This document shows positions 42,650 through 54,390 of a stretch of DNA of 64,000 nt, piece by piece. Every line of letters starts with the position of its first letter. Position 1 is the stretch's first letter. The stretch is from Dillenia suffruticosa (Eukaryota > Streptophyta > Magnoliopsida > Dilleniales > Dilleniaceae). Location of the stretch: assembly GCA_033439265.1 (NCBI GenBank), contig JAVTVX010000004.1, forward strand, positions 19,791,701-19,855,700, given 5' to 3'. The position numbers were made by a program, and so were the translations under genes. The notes under the pieces were generated by a model. That model was given only the letters and a program-made list of their open reading frames with translations. It searched no databases and was not told the DNA's origin.

Positions 42650-42665
42650 TAAATAATAAAATAAA

Positions 42666-42713
<48 letters not shown>

Positions 42714-42834
42714 AAGAAAAAGAAATACAAAATAATAAAAGAGAAAAAAAATAAAAAAATAAAAAAAATAAAAAAAATAAAAAAAATAAAAAAAATAAAA
42801 AAAATAAAAAAAAAATAAAAAAATAAAAAAAAAA
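42650..42834 (+). repeat. A-rich minisatellite (AAATAAAAG units)
   Basis: Repeated AAATAAAAG grades into AAATAAAAAA units. It lies inside the CACTA element and has no coding value. Confidence 0.85.
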
Positions 42835-44194
42835 TCCGTCACTAAAATTTAAATCGCTAATATGTCACTAAAAGTTTTATCGCAAATCTGTTGTTAAAAG
42901 TTCCGTCGTTAATCCGTCGTTGATAGCTGTACATACTTTTTTTAAATTTTTTTTCCTATACCAATACATTGACGGATTAGTGACGAAAATTTTTTGTAAC
43001 TAAAAATTCCGTCGGTAATCCGTCGCTGATACTTTTACAAATATAAACGTATACTTTTTTATAGTATACCACTACAGCGACGGATTAGCGATAGAAATAT
43101 TTTTGTTGTTAATCTGTTACAAATCTCTCATTATTCTGTCTGACATTAATCCGTTGTTATTACCGATAGATTTTTTTCTATCGGTAATTCTTCAACATTG
43201 ACGACATGTTTTCTTGTAGCGCAAGGAGCCATCTCAAAGAAAGAATCTATGGAAAAAGAGGCATGGAGCAAAAACATTCGGCTGGAAAAAGAAGTAGCAC
43301 AACTTGCACGGCGAAGTGTGTCGCAATGTAATGGTTTGTAGTTTTTACACCATGTCTAACAAGTGAAGCCTTATCTACAAAGTGTTCTGCCTTAAAGTGT
43401 TCTCCCAAAGAGTGCTTGACTACCTTTTGTTTTTGAATGTATTTCATTTTAGATAATTTTAGAGTGTTGAGGGGAGCTTATAAATATTTAATAAAAAAGT
43501 ATGATGTGAGTTGTAACTTATTGTAATAGCACACAAAATTAATAAATGATGAAAAATGCTGAACTTTGGAAAAGACTGATATGGCCATCCAGACATTTCA
43601 ATATTTTCTCCTTTGAGGTCTATAACTGCTTTAAAAGATCTATAAGGGGCAAGAATTCATAATATGTCTAACAATTTGGACTAGATTTTCAAAAATTCCT
43701 AATGGGTAAATTGTACTCACTCTTTCTAATTAATATAACAATTGTTGCGTATAATTGAATGTCACTTATGTGATTGCTCTTACTTATTTGCTTTGCTTAC
43801 AATATAATTGTTTCAAGTAAATCTCAATACACACAAACGCACCGCATAACATAATTATTCTGCATTGCTTGGTTGTTTGGTTGGCTTATGTTTTTGGTTT
43901 AGTTTTCTTGGCTTATTTGTAGCTTATGTGACATTGTAAGACTAGAATTTTTTTAATAATTAAAATACATAATAAAATAAATTTCTTTTTTGCTTATAAA
44001 TCAACTTCTTACTGTCATTTTTAAAGTTATAACTATAGCACAAAATATCAATATAAATAATATGGTTCAATTTTATTCAACATATTTTTAAATTTTCTAA
44101 AAAATTATTTTTTGCCCTATACTTAAAATTTGTGCCTAAAAGTCAAAAAAAAAATAAATAAATAACTCCACCATGTGTTTTCCATTTTCGCATT

Positions 44195-44404
44195 AATCCG
44201 TAATTGAGTTTTCCATAACAATGGAAAATCATCTACCTGATTGTAAATGTGTTCAAAAAGAGTTCCATTAGGGACAATCTCATAGACTAATAAGGGAACT
44301 TCTCTCTCCAAACAACATCCAAATAACCGTATCACATTTCTATGATTGATTTGGGAAATGATGAAAATCTTATTGATAAATTGTTCAATTTGACCCTCGT
44401 TCAT
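44195..44404 (-). pseudogene. WAK-c: isolated kinase N-lobe fragment
   Basis: The minus strand reads EGQIEQFINKIFIISQINHRNVIRLFGCCLE, split here as QIEQFINKIF then INHRNVIRLFGCCLE, then EVPLLVYEIVPNGTLFEHIYNQ and DFPLLWK. These are the helix C to hinge segments of a WAK kinase, equivalent to about 1690-1890 of WAK-a and better preserved. Both edges are abrupt: the right side joins block P sequence at TATGTATTTTCC and the left side joins block T. It is therefore a rearranged scrap, not a truncated gene in place. Confidence 0.85.
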
Positions 44405-44760
44405 TATGTATTTTCCTAATGAAATGAGTATTATGATGACATGGGGATAAAAGAGAAGTGTGCCCAGATGGGCTCGTGTGGCTAGTGATTTTGTATTTTC
44501 CTAATGAAATGAGTATTATGATGACAGCACAAATATTACTAGTGCAGTATTTTTATTATAAAAAAGGAAAAAAAATTATGAAACAAAGAAAAAATATGAA
44601 AAAACTTCTGTAGGTAATGTATTATTCACGCAAAGTAAATTTTCTTTTAGTATCTAATCACAAAACTTAAATCAAACAACCAAAAAAGCCTTACCGACTC
44701 CAAAAGCTAGAAAACCAGTAATGGAAGAGAATAATCTTCATCCTAAAAAAAAAAAAAATT
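44405..44760. repeat. Intergenic block P, copy 4 (partial, with an 83-bp tandem duplication)
   Basis: GTATTTTCCTAATGAAATGA occurs near 44408 and again near 44491. The right end AAAACCAGTAATGGAAGAG is another empty form of the solo-LTR site. Confidence 0.7.
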
Positions 44761-46388
44761 GAGAGTCAAGAAAATTAAAAAGAAATGAATTTCCGGATAA
44801 AATATTTGAGATATGTAGGAGGAAATAAAGTAGGAGTCGGGAATTTGTGGAAAGCTGACAGGCCCAAAATTTGGCCATGGGCCATTTTGGCCGGTCAATC
44901 TGCAGGCCCATCTGCATGATATTTTTTTTTCATCGATCGCTATATGAATTTCGTCTGATTAATCCAATTCGATCACTGTGAAACCATTAAGGGAATGACT
45001 CTCTCAAATTCTATTTCTCTATTTTTGTAGCTCGAATATGAGACTTATGGTTGATGAAATATAATGCCCAATCACTACACTTGTGGAAGTTTGGTCCATC
45101 TGCAATAACGTTGCAAGTTGAGTCTGTAACGGTGACCTTATTTTGTTACAAAGGGTGTTTGACTACCTTTTGTTTTTGAATGTATTTCATTTAGATAATT
45201 TTAGAGTGTTGATGGGAGCTTATAAAAATTTAATAAAAAAGTATGATGTGAGTTGTAACTTATTCTAATAGCACGAAAAATTCATAAATGATGAAAAATG
45301 CTAAACTTTGAAAAAGACTCATATGGCCATCCAGAGATTTCAATATTTTCTCCTTTGAATCCTATAACTTCTTTAAAAGATCTATAAGGGGCAAGAATTC
45401 ATAATATGTCTAACAATTTGGACTAGATTTTCAAAAATTTCCTAATGGGTAAATTGTACTCACTCTTTCTAATTAATATAACAATTGTTGTGTATAATTG
45501 AATGTCATTTATGTGATTGCTCTTAATTATTTTCTTTGCTTAGAATATAATTGTTTCAAATGAATCTCAATACACACAGAATGCACCGCAAAACCTAATT
45601 GGTTCTGCATTGCTTGGTTGCTTGGTTGGCTTCTGTTTTTGGTTTAGGTATCTTGGCTTCTTTGTAGCTTATGTGACATTGTAAGACTAGATTTTTTTTT
45701 AATAATTAAAATACATAATAAAAGAAATTTCTTTTTTGCTTACAAATCAACTGCTTAATGTCATTTTTAAAGTTATAACTACAACAAAATATCAATATAA
45801 ATAATATGGCTTAATTTTATTCAACATATTTTTAAATTTTCTAAAACAATGCAATGTAACATTTTTTTAGATTGAATGATTTTTTGCTGTATACTTAAAA
45901 TTTGTTCCTAAAAGTCAAAAGAAAAATAAAACAACTCCGCCATATGCGTTTTCCATTTTTATCTAAAGCAAGCATTATTTTTTTCTAAACAAAAACTCCA
46001 ATCAATTGTAGATTATATATTCATACATTGAGCCCAATACACTAAATAAAGCCCAAGAAGAAGACTATGGAGATTTGACAAGCTCAAAATTTGGTCATTG
46101 CTCATTTCAGCCAAGATATCTGCCACCCCAAGTTTATGCCCATCAATACTAAACAATAAATTTATAGTCTTAAATATATATATTCCAATATCAAAATATG
46201 TGAAAGAATCCTTTTTGTGAAAGAATAAAGTAATTAAAAAAATTAAAAGGCCTTTAAGAGAACAAAATTGAAAAATGTAACAAGTAAATAAACATCAAGA
46301 TGTCTATTGGGCCACCAAATGCCTATTTTACTCAAAAGTACTTAAAACAATGTTTGGTTAAAACTTGCGTATCACACAATACAGAGCT
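44761..46388. repeat. Intergenic block T, copy 3, running into the WAK-d 3' flank
   Basis: It is colinear with 43420-44120 and with 6440-8170. It lacks the LINE at 7487-7783 (GACTATGGAGATTTGACAAG near 46065 is continuous). From 46200 it is the WAK 3' flank. Confidence 0.74.
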
Positions 46389-46921
46389 TCAGTTTCTGAT
46401 TAACTCCAAACAATTACAAACAACGTCGAATAGCACATATGATTCGTTTATAACATTTAGATATTTACTCCTAAAATAAAAGCACAAAATATCTATTTTT
46501 ACACATGATTTATGTTGTGTGAAACAGAAGGGGTTCAGCATCAAGTAACAGGACCAAACGATTTTCGAAAACACAGTTGTCGAAGGTGCACCTGAAGTTG
46601 TAGCGTCTAAGCTACCAATATTATCAACTACGGCATACATGTCCTCCTATTGAACAGTTTCAGATAAATGTAAACATTGCAGATGATTGAATCCTTTCTA
46701 ATTCCATTGCTATATTTTTCATTGCAAGCCTCTTTTTTCCATTCAAATTCAAGCATAGTTGTGCAAGCATAGTTGTTCAAGCATAGTTGTAAACATTGCA
46801 GACCGCAATCACGTTTGAAAAACTTTTGCTTGAGCCTCCCGTTTGTCCTCATGACTATTGTTTTATACAATGCAAAACTCCCAACAAGGAGATACATTGA
46901 TCCAAAACAAGTGGTGACTCC
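46389..46921 (-). pseudogene. WAK-d: receptor kinase pseudogene lacking the kinase core
   Basis: The minus strand starts after an acceptor-like TGCAG with GVTTCFGSMYLLVGSFALY, a transmembrane segment, then RLKQKFFKR. Within 40 codons it passes to the C-terminal lobe (CLNLNGKK-like, then AMELERIQSS) and the tail seen in WAK-a. The region from the glycine loop to DFG and beyond, about 200 codons, is deleted. A short tandem repeat of TATGCTTGAACAAC marks the junction. It could not be a kinase. Confidence 0.85.
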
Positions 46922-46934
46922 TGCATCAAACAAG

Positions 46935-47574
46935 GATAAGGATTAAGGAGCGCTGCATAAAATGATTTAACATGTTCATATCACAGTAGTAAATTAAAAT
47001 GATCAAAAATGTCCATATTGCAGTGGTAAATTAAAATGAAACTAAGGTGATTTGTTGTATGACATATTTGTAAACATACATTACTAAGAATAAATTTGTA
47101 AATTTTGCAGCAAAGTGCCTAAATTCTATAAACTTTTTATTAGATCAACTATAGGCTATGGTAAAGGTAAAACAAATGCTAAAGCTTTGTTTTGGTTATT
47201 TAGAGGGGATGCACGCTTAGGCTGCCACTATAAGGCACATCCACTCATATGGGCTATTTTTTTTTCTTTTTTAATCGAGTGAATGGGCTCTGACATGACT
47301 TGAATTTAGAATTTCTTACTTTATATCATATTATATTTTATATAACTATCATTTTTAGAAAAAAATTTAAACTAGTTAAAACAAATATTATTAAATTTTT
47401 TATTTTAATAGATCTTTCTCTTGCAGACGAGGTCTAAAGTGTTGTTCACTAGACTAAAAACTAAATGGTTGTTCTTTGAGCATTGGGTTGGTTTCCCTTG
47501 TCCTACAAGGTCTTAGTGTTGTAGACTAATTAATTAGTATCTAAACTACTATAAAAACTAGTGGAGGGGCATTA
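46935..47574. other. Unassigned spacer
   Basis: The first 150 bp parallel 2200-2350. The remainder differs from copy 1 and shows no gene. AT-rich. Confidence 0.4.
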
Positions 47575-48090
47575 CTGGCTTATTAAGATATTGAGAGTTC
47601 AAAATTAGATGAACATTCTAATCTCAAACGCATCCATGCTACCCGAAGAAAGGATCAAGGTTTAGTAGCAATAGGTTGCATTCTCTTTTTCAAAGTGTTC
47701 GTATGTGCAAGACAAACAGGCTTAAATGAAAAGGTGACAAAAATAAAAACAATAAAAAATGTCAAAAATATATTACAAAACCGATTGGGAATTCCTACAA
47801 AAGATTACTAATAGTATTAATTAGAACCGAAAGTACAAAGTATTTGGGTTGGGTGACGCTTACACAACTTCCTATTTCATGCCCAACTTCGGCACTAAGA
47901 GTGTTTGGGCCATTATGGACCAAGTTAGAATAGAACCATGGGGCAAGGCGAGTATCATACTTGGAAAAGAGAAATACCATTTAAACAAATTTCACTAGAT
48001 GAAGAACTATTGGGCTGGTGATTTATGTACCAGTGAATGTCATGGATATATACTCTCCGTTTGGACGGAACAAATCCTTAATTTTCATGT
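47575..48090. repeat. Intergenic block U, copy 2
   Basis: It is colinear with 2791-3340, with a single AGAGAAATACCATT near 47970 that serves as the empty site for 3181-3217. Confidence 0.75.
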
Positions 48091-48092
48091 GA

Positions 48093-49174
48093 AAAGTCAA
48101 ATATGATAAGAAAATTCTCACCTATGATAATTTCTCTAACATTTCGAGGATGACAGATGTAGCCCTCATCAGGCACTGTATCATTGGGGGTAAGTCCGTG
48201 GGGTTGGATGTTTGTTCTCCTACTTTGGATATTATTTTGGAGACACTGTCTTCATTCTTCCTTTTTAGTAGCATGGTGGTGAAAGAGGGGGAGAGATCAA
48301 CATAGAACGGGGGTGATAGTCAGTCATTCCCACAGATAGCACCAATCTATTAAAGCCAAAAATGACTCCACAGCAAATCATCCTTCTGGCCTGAATAGGA
48401 AAATGATGAGGCGATGCTTGCAGTCTCGTTTTCACAAAAGGATCCTACAAAAAACCCACTGAAATTGGCTCCAGTAGAGGAAGCTCTAACGCTTAAATAA
48501 AAAAGAGTGATGAACAAAAGGAAAGACTGAAAAAGCCAGGGCCCTATGTAGTCTCTATGTGTAATGTATAAAGAAAGATGCATACCTTTCAAATTGCCTT
48601 TGTTTCATATATATAACATGCATGGGAATGTTGTATGCACATGGGGGTGTAAAAACCCTACTTGCCTTGTAAAGTGATCGTATGAGATCTTTCGAGATCA
48701 CATGAACTATAATGATAGATTTTCTATAGATTCAAGATCCTTTGAGATAGAAAAGTTCCTATTGCTGTCAGGGAGATTCATAAAAGTTTGAATCATTAGG
48801 AGATTTACTTATTTATTGGGAGATATTGTAGTAAACTCGTATTAGATCAAGAATGGTTTAAACTTATCGCAGATTTCCTTCCTTATCGAGTAACCACGGT
48901 TAGGACTCGTTGTGTGGTAAGAGTCGACTTTGTAAGGACCCAGAGTTCCAGATCAAGAGGTCATAAGATTGGGAGGCTAAAGGGCTTAATGAATAGACTG
49001 TTCCAGGGGAATGGCCGAACAATGCGAGGACCGAAGGGATCAAGCCAAAAGCCTTATGTCTAGAGGAAGGCATCGGCATCGGCTGACAGAAAGATCGCTT
49101 AGTACTCTTTGGGTTATATGATCATGGGCCAACGAAGCTCCATAGTAATGGGATTGTTGGACCATGTATCATCA
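48093..49174 (-). mobile_element. Tat-like Gypsy fragment: LTR, primer site and start of leader
   Basis: On the minus strand an LTR begins TGATGATACATGG at 49174 and includes a TATA-like ATATATATAAC (near 48610) and a leader-type GAGCGTTAGAGC. It runs to a primer-binding site, TTGGTGCTATCTGTGGGAA, resembling the TTGGCGCC(G)TCTGTGGGAA class of Tat/Ogre elements. About 230 bp of gag-side sequence with stops follow, then the fragment ends near 48093. The right flank resumes block S. Confidence 0.65.
48328..48346 (-). other. Primer-binding site of the Tat-like fragment
   Basis: The minus strand reads TTGGTGCTATCTGTGGGAA. The TCTGTGGGAA tail is typical of Tat-lineage elements. Confidence 0.6.
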
Positions 49175-49880
49175 ATAAATAATGGGGTTTAATATGTATT
49201 TTTCTCTAAGTAGTCAAATTTACAATTATAGTTTAGTTTATAATAACATTATTGAATTAAAGATATCATGAAAATATATAAGGTCCCTTAATTAATATGG
49301 ATAAATTGTAATATTCTAATGTTTATTCACACACTTTGCATTCCATAGTATTAAAAAAAATCTTATAGAACAATGCTTGGGAGGGAGAAAGAGGACCTGA
49401 ACTCCTAATATTGGGTTTAAGTGAGGGGCATTTAGTACCGCTAGACACAAAAATCACAGGATTTAATATTCGTGTTCCGACGGCATTTTGCAACTTGGAT
49501 CTGTCAATTTTTTAAAAAGCCTAGAATGTTAGTAACTTGTAAGTGTTCTTGGTAGAAATTACACATTAGGATTTAATTTTACAAATTAAAAGTAGAAGGA
49601 ATAGTTTGCATTGTGAACCAAAGTTAAAGGACTATTTGTGCATTTTATTTTTTACAAGCATGCTAAATTTCTGAAGGCAAAATGCACACGGAGGTTAACT
49701 TTATAAAATCACATAGTTTTGGGATCTGTTTTAGAATATCCAGAGTAAAAGGGATCAAAACCTGTTGCTGATCGACCCATAATTTACAAAATATTCTTGC
49801 ATTTTACTCTCTCTTTTTGTCATCAATAATTTGCGATTTTTGAGGAATGCTCGAGTAGCCACCGCCACAAATGGGAGCAC
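49175..49880. repeat. Intergenic block S, copy 3
   Basis: It is colinear with 38790-39560. Non-coding. Confidence 0.75.
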
Positions 49881-50090
49881 AAGGAAGTGGTTTGGAATAG
49901 CTCAATAAAGAGGAAAAAGATGTTTAGAAAGAGAACGTGGCCCAAAGAGTCTTTTCCAACGTTTCTTCTTCACCTTTTCCCCCTCCCTTCATTCTATCCC
50001 TTGCTAATAATATCAGCTCATATCTTATCTTAAAATTTTCTAATTTAAATATGCTTTTACCTCTCTATCCCTTAAAACTTATCCTCCATT

Positions 50091-50123
<33 letters not shown>

Positions 50124-50336
50124 TCGATCTCTTCTTTCTTTCCTCCAAAGATTCTCACCAACACCCTTACCATCTCCCTTAAAATACGCCTTCTCAATCT
50201 CTCTATGTTTTGAGTAAGTTCTAGTGCTAAGGCTATTAAGGAGACATGGGGACGAAAGAGAAATGTGCCAAGATGGGTTCACGTGGCTAGTCATTATGTA
50301 TTCTCCTAATGAATGAGTTTTGCAATGACAGCACAA

Positions 50337-50340
<4 letters not shown>
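49881..50340. repeat. Intergenic block P, copy 5
   Basis: It is colinear with 3400-4050 and 36935-37380. A short AT run is expanded to (TA)n at 50095-50123. Non-coding. Confidence 0.72.

Positions 50341-50403
<63 letters not shown>
50338..50403 (+). repeat. (AAT)22 microsatellite
   Basis: This is an uninterrupted AAT tract of about 66 bp. It grew from the AAATATTATTAGTG position of block P. Translated on the minus strand it gives a poly-leucine artefact. Confidence 0.92.
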
Positions 50404-50405
<2 letters not shown>

Positions 50406-50759
50406 CACTCTATTTAAAAAATGCTTACAAGATTAGATAAATTACCCATCATGTCAAGAAAAGTGCTAAAATATAAAATAATTAATAATATGTTCCTTTA
50501 CTAGTTTATATTTTCGGGGTAGAAAATGCTTACACAAAATATAAAAATAAAACTTCTAAATAAATCCTCAACTAATATAAACATGTTCTCTATATGTATT
50601 TGACAACTTAAATTTATTCAATTTTTACAATATCAAAATTTTTCTATAATTCATTATATTGAACCAATTCACATTGGGCAACATGTTGTTTAGCTTATAA
50701 ACCTCAACTGTATTTTTATATTTACATACTTATAAAATAGCAATAAAAGTTATTTAAAT
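50404..50759. other. Unassigned AT-rich stretch
   Basis: No gene seen. It separates the microsatellite from the truncated RT end of the Athila-like element and may be degraded element sequence. Confidence 0.4.
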
Positions 50760-53700
50760 TATTTTTGGGCCAAACTTAATCTTTTATAAAATAGGTCAAT
50801 GTCCCACCATTTTGAGAAGTCCTTGATGAATCGCCGATAGAAACCTGCATGGCCAAGAAAACTACGAATTTCTTGCACATTATTAGGATATGACAACTTA
50901 GCAATTAAATCCACCTTGACTTTGTCAACTTCAATACCTATTGAAAAAATTACATGACTTAATACTATTCCCTCCTTCACCATAAAATGACATTTATGCA
51001 TCTCTTAAGAATCTTACACAAATTATCTAAGCATTGATTGAATGAATCACCACACACCGTAAAATCATCCATGAAAATTTCGATGCAATCTTCAATTAAA
51101 TCAGAAAATATACTCATCATGCATTTTTGAAATATTTCCGGTGCATTACAAAGTCCAAAGGGCATCTTACGATATGCAAATGTTCTAAATGGGCAAGTAA
51201 AGGTAGTCTTTTCTTGATATTCTTGAACTACAACTATTTGATAATAGCCCAAGTACCCATCCAAGAAACAAAAAAAAAAACAATTTACCTGTCAATCTTT
51301 TTAGCATTTGATCAATGAAGGGTAAAGGAAAATGATCCTTCCGAATGGCGGTATTTAATTTTTTAAAGTCAATGTACATTCGCCATCCGGTTTGAAGTCT
51401 CATTGGTACCACCTCATTATTCTCATTTTTCACCAATTGAAATCCACCCTTTTTGGGAACAACATGAACCGGACTTACCTATCGACTATCAGAAATAGGA
51501 TATATAATTCATAACTCTAACAGTTTCAAAATTTTCTTCAAAACAATTTCTTTCATGGTGGGATTGAGTTTTCGTTGAAGTTCCCTTATCGGTTTGGAAT
51601 CGGGTTCGAGCAGAATGCGATGCATACACACAAAAGGGTTGATACCTTTTATGTCTGTCAAGATCCATCCAATAGCCATCTTGTATTCTCTCAATACCCG
51701 CATTAAGCTCTCTTCTTGATTTTCGGTCAAGTCCTTGGCTATGGTCACTAGTAGGGTTTCGTTGGCACCCAAGTATGCATACTTAAGATGTTCAGGTAAA
51801 GGCTTCAACTCGAGCTTTGGGGCTTGCATTGTAGAAGGAAGAATTCTCTCGTTAGAAAGAGGTAATGGTAGGAAATTATTTACTTGCTCGAGGGGTAACT
51901 TCGGTGTAGACTGCAAAGCCATGATAGCTTCCTCTGTGTCTTTGTCTTGAGTTACCTCGGTTTGTTTATCTGTCCATCCCTTTTTCAGCACAAGATCAAG
52001 CTTATCAAGTACCAAATGTTATTCAACATTTTCATTCACAACAGAATCAATAATGCTAACATGAAAAATGGATTCCGAGTAATTTGGATGTTGCATGACA
52101 TGAAAGATATTAAATGTGACAATCTTTCCATCAAATTCAAACGACAAGATTCCTTTATCAACATCAATCTTAGTTTTTGTTGTTTTCATAAAAGGCTTTC
52201 CAAGCAATATGAGAGCAGGATTTGGTGAACAAGCATGATCCATGTCAATTATATAAAAATCAACCGGAAAAATCAATTCATTGACCTTGACTAAGACATC
52301 TTCAACAATTCTTTCGGGATATGATGTGGACCTATCGACTAATTGTATGATCATATTAGTCTTTTTCAAAGGCCCTAAATTCAAGTATCTAAAAACAGTT
52401 AAGGGCATAACATTGATTGATGCATCTAGGTCAAGCATTGCCTTCTCTATACTTTTAACCCCTATGATTATTGGTATGGTGAATATACCAGGATCCTTAC
52501 ACTTAGGAGGCAATTTTCTTTGGATGATGGTTGAAACATTCTCATTAACATAAATTTTATCGCTGTCCCCTAGCTTTGTCTTCCTTGTGCATAGTTCCTT
52601 GAGGAATTTTGCATACCTTGGCACTTGTTGGATCGCATCCAAGAGTGGAATGTTGATTTCCACCTTTCAAGAAGTCTTTAAGATTTCCTTCTCCTCAATC
52701 TCTTTCTTCGATCTTGTTAACTTGACAGGAAACGGAGGTGGAATTACAAATTTAGTATTGGAAGTATTGTTTTCTTTACTTACCTTCGTGGCTGATTCAT
52801 TCAATATTGATGCTTTGTTTTGTTCGATCTCTTTATCTTCTTCAGTTGTTTATGAGTTGCCATGCACTTTCCTTTCATTTTTGACTGCCTTAACACTCAC
52901 GTTTTCTCTCAGGTTGATCTTTACTTGAGAGGGTAGCTTCCCATTATTTTTCTTCATTCGACTCATGGTCGTTGCCAGTTGCGATACCTGATTTTTCAAG
53001 TTTTGGATACTGGTTCTTGTCTCTAGTTGAAATCGTTGGTTTTTCTGTTGTAACCGTTGGGTTTCCTGTTGAAACAATTGAATACTGTTAGCCAAACTTT
53101 TAACAATTTCTTCTATAGACATACCTTGATTTGAAAAGGGTTGATACGGTTGAAATTGTGGTCGAGATTGTTGTTGAAACCCTTATTGTCGATTCCCATA
53201 ACTAAAATTTGGATGATCCCTCCATCCTGGGTTGTAGGTGTTTGAATAGGGATCATGCTTCCGTTGTGGTTGTCTCGGAAATCCCCCAATTGCATTCATT
53301 TGTTCGCTGCACTTCTCTTGAAGAGTAGGATACATATCGGTTGAATGCCCCATGTTCGAGCAAATATCACATGCTTTCACTTGTTGGATTTGTCCTACAA
53401 CCAATCTTTTCACAATAAAAGTTAGGGAATCTATTTTATGTTCGAGGGAAGAACTACTCACCTCATTGACCCTTTTTGGAGTCTCTTGTCTCCCTCCGAA
53501 TTGTTGGGCATTGGCTGTCATGTTTGAGATCAAATTTCTCGCATCATCGGGTGTCTTGTTCATCAACGCTCCTCCACTCGCAGCATCGATCATGTTCCGT
53601 TCCACTGGGGAAAGACCTTCATAGAAATATTGTATCAACAACTGTTCTGAAATCTAATGTTGAGGACAACTAACACATAATTATTTAAATCTTTCCCAAT

Positions 53701-54123
53701 ATTCGTATAAGCTTTCCCCATTGTACTGCCTTATTCCACAAATTTCCTTTCTAATAGTAGCTGCACGAGAAGCTAGAAAAAATTTTTCTAAAAACATCAT
53801 CTCCAAGTCAGGCCAAGTAGTAACAGAATCAGAAGACAAATAAAAGAGCCAACTTTTGGCCTTATCTATCAAAGAAAAAGGAAAAACAACAAGTTTAACT
53901 TGTTCTTCGGTTACCCCCTGTGGTCTGATGGTGGAACAGACAATGTGGAACTCCTTAAGAGGTTTGTGAGGATCTTCTCTTGCAAGACCATGAAATTTAG
54001 GTAATAAATGAATCAGTCTAGATCTTAATTCGAATGGAGTTGTAATATTGAAAAAATTAATGCACAAAGGTTGTTGATTAAATTCAGAGGTTGCCAACTC
54101 CTTAAAGTCCGTTGAGCTGCCAT
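50760..54123 (-). pseudogene. Athila-like gag-protease-RT pseudogene
   Basis: ATG at 54123 starts gag with a frameshift soon after. Recognisable parts are LIHLLPKFHGLAREDPHK, FPFSLIDKAKSWLFYL, MMFLEKFFLASRAATIRKEI and QYNGESLYEYWERF; a knuckle CDICSNMGHSTDMY whose last Cys is lost; and a coiled-coil glutamine-rich tail (53122-52850). The protease has LDLDASINVMP, where the expected DLGAS Gly is Asp (near 52440). RT has YIDFKKLNTAIRKDHFPLPF, KMPFGLCNAPEIFQKCM, FMDDF and SFLGHAGFYRRFIKDFS. Stops and frameshifts occur throughout. Order and motifs are those of the Athila lineage. Confidence 0.88.
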
Positions 54124-54366
54124 GTTTATTTCTTTGACCTCCTTCTCTTCAACGTCAACGTCTAAGTCTAAGAGTTGGTTGGCCAGATTATTTCCTAGTG
54201 ATGAACTTGCTGTCTTCTTTGCTTCTTGAGTCTCCTTTTTTAGTTTTCAGGCTGTTTTCTCGATCTCTAGGTCAAAAACAAGTTTGCCTGTACGAGCAGA
54301 ATAAGGCATATACCCAAAAAAAAAATGAAAGTAAAATTTTAAAAGAAATAAATCTATCAACACCGT

Positions 54367-54384
54367 TCCCCGACAACGGCGCCA
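54367..54384 (-). other. Athila primer-binding site (tRNA-Asp type)
   Basis: The minus strand reads TGGCGCCGTTGTCGGGGA, one base from the common TGGCGCCGTTGCCGGGGA site of Athila elements. It follows the LTR end by about six bases. Confidence 0.85.
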
Positions 54385-54390
54385 AAATTT

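Larger units (their letters stand above)
41837..43222. mobile_element. Non-autonomous CACTA element, 1386 bp, with TSD and empty site
   Basis: The left end CACTACTAGAAA and right end TTTTCTTGTAGCG are imperfect terminal inverted repeats (right end reads CGCTACAAGAAAA inverted). CAA flanks both sides (41834-41836, 43223-43225), the 3-bp duplication of CACTA transposons. Block T copy 1 near 6206 shows the unfilled site. Subterminal ATTAGCGACGGAAA-type repeats occupy both arms. There is no transposase. The interior holds a GC-rich stretch, a tRNA-like segment and a purine-rich AT minisatellite, as in the element at 8175. Confidence 0.88.
41111..44190. repeat. Intergenic block T, copy 2 (interrupted by CACTA at 41837-43222)
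   Basis: 41620-41836 and 43226-44190 together match 5990-7360. The break between the two halves is exactly the CACTA insertion. Non-coding. Confidence 0.75.

Noticed and set aside
42567-42842. Hydrophobic F/L/Y-rich minus-strand frame resembling a membrane protein
   Set aside because: Translation of an A-rich minisatellite.
50079-50408. Poly-leucine minus-strand frame
   Set aside because: Translation of the (AAT)n tract.
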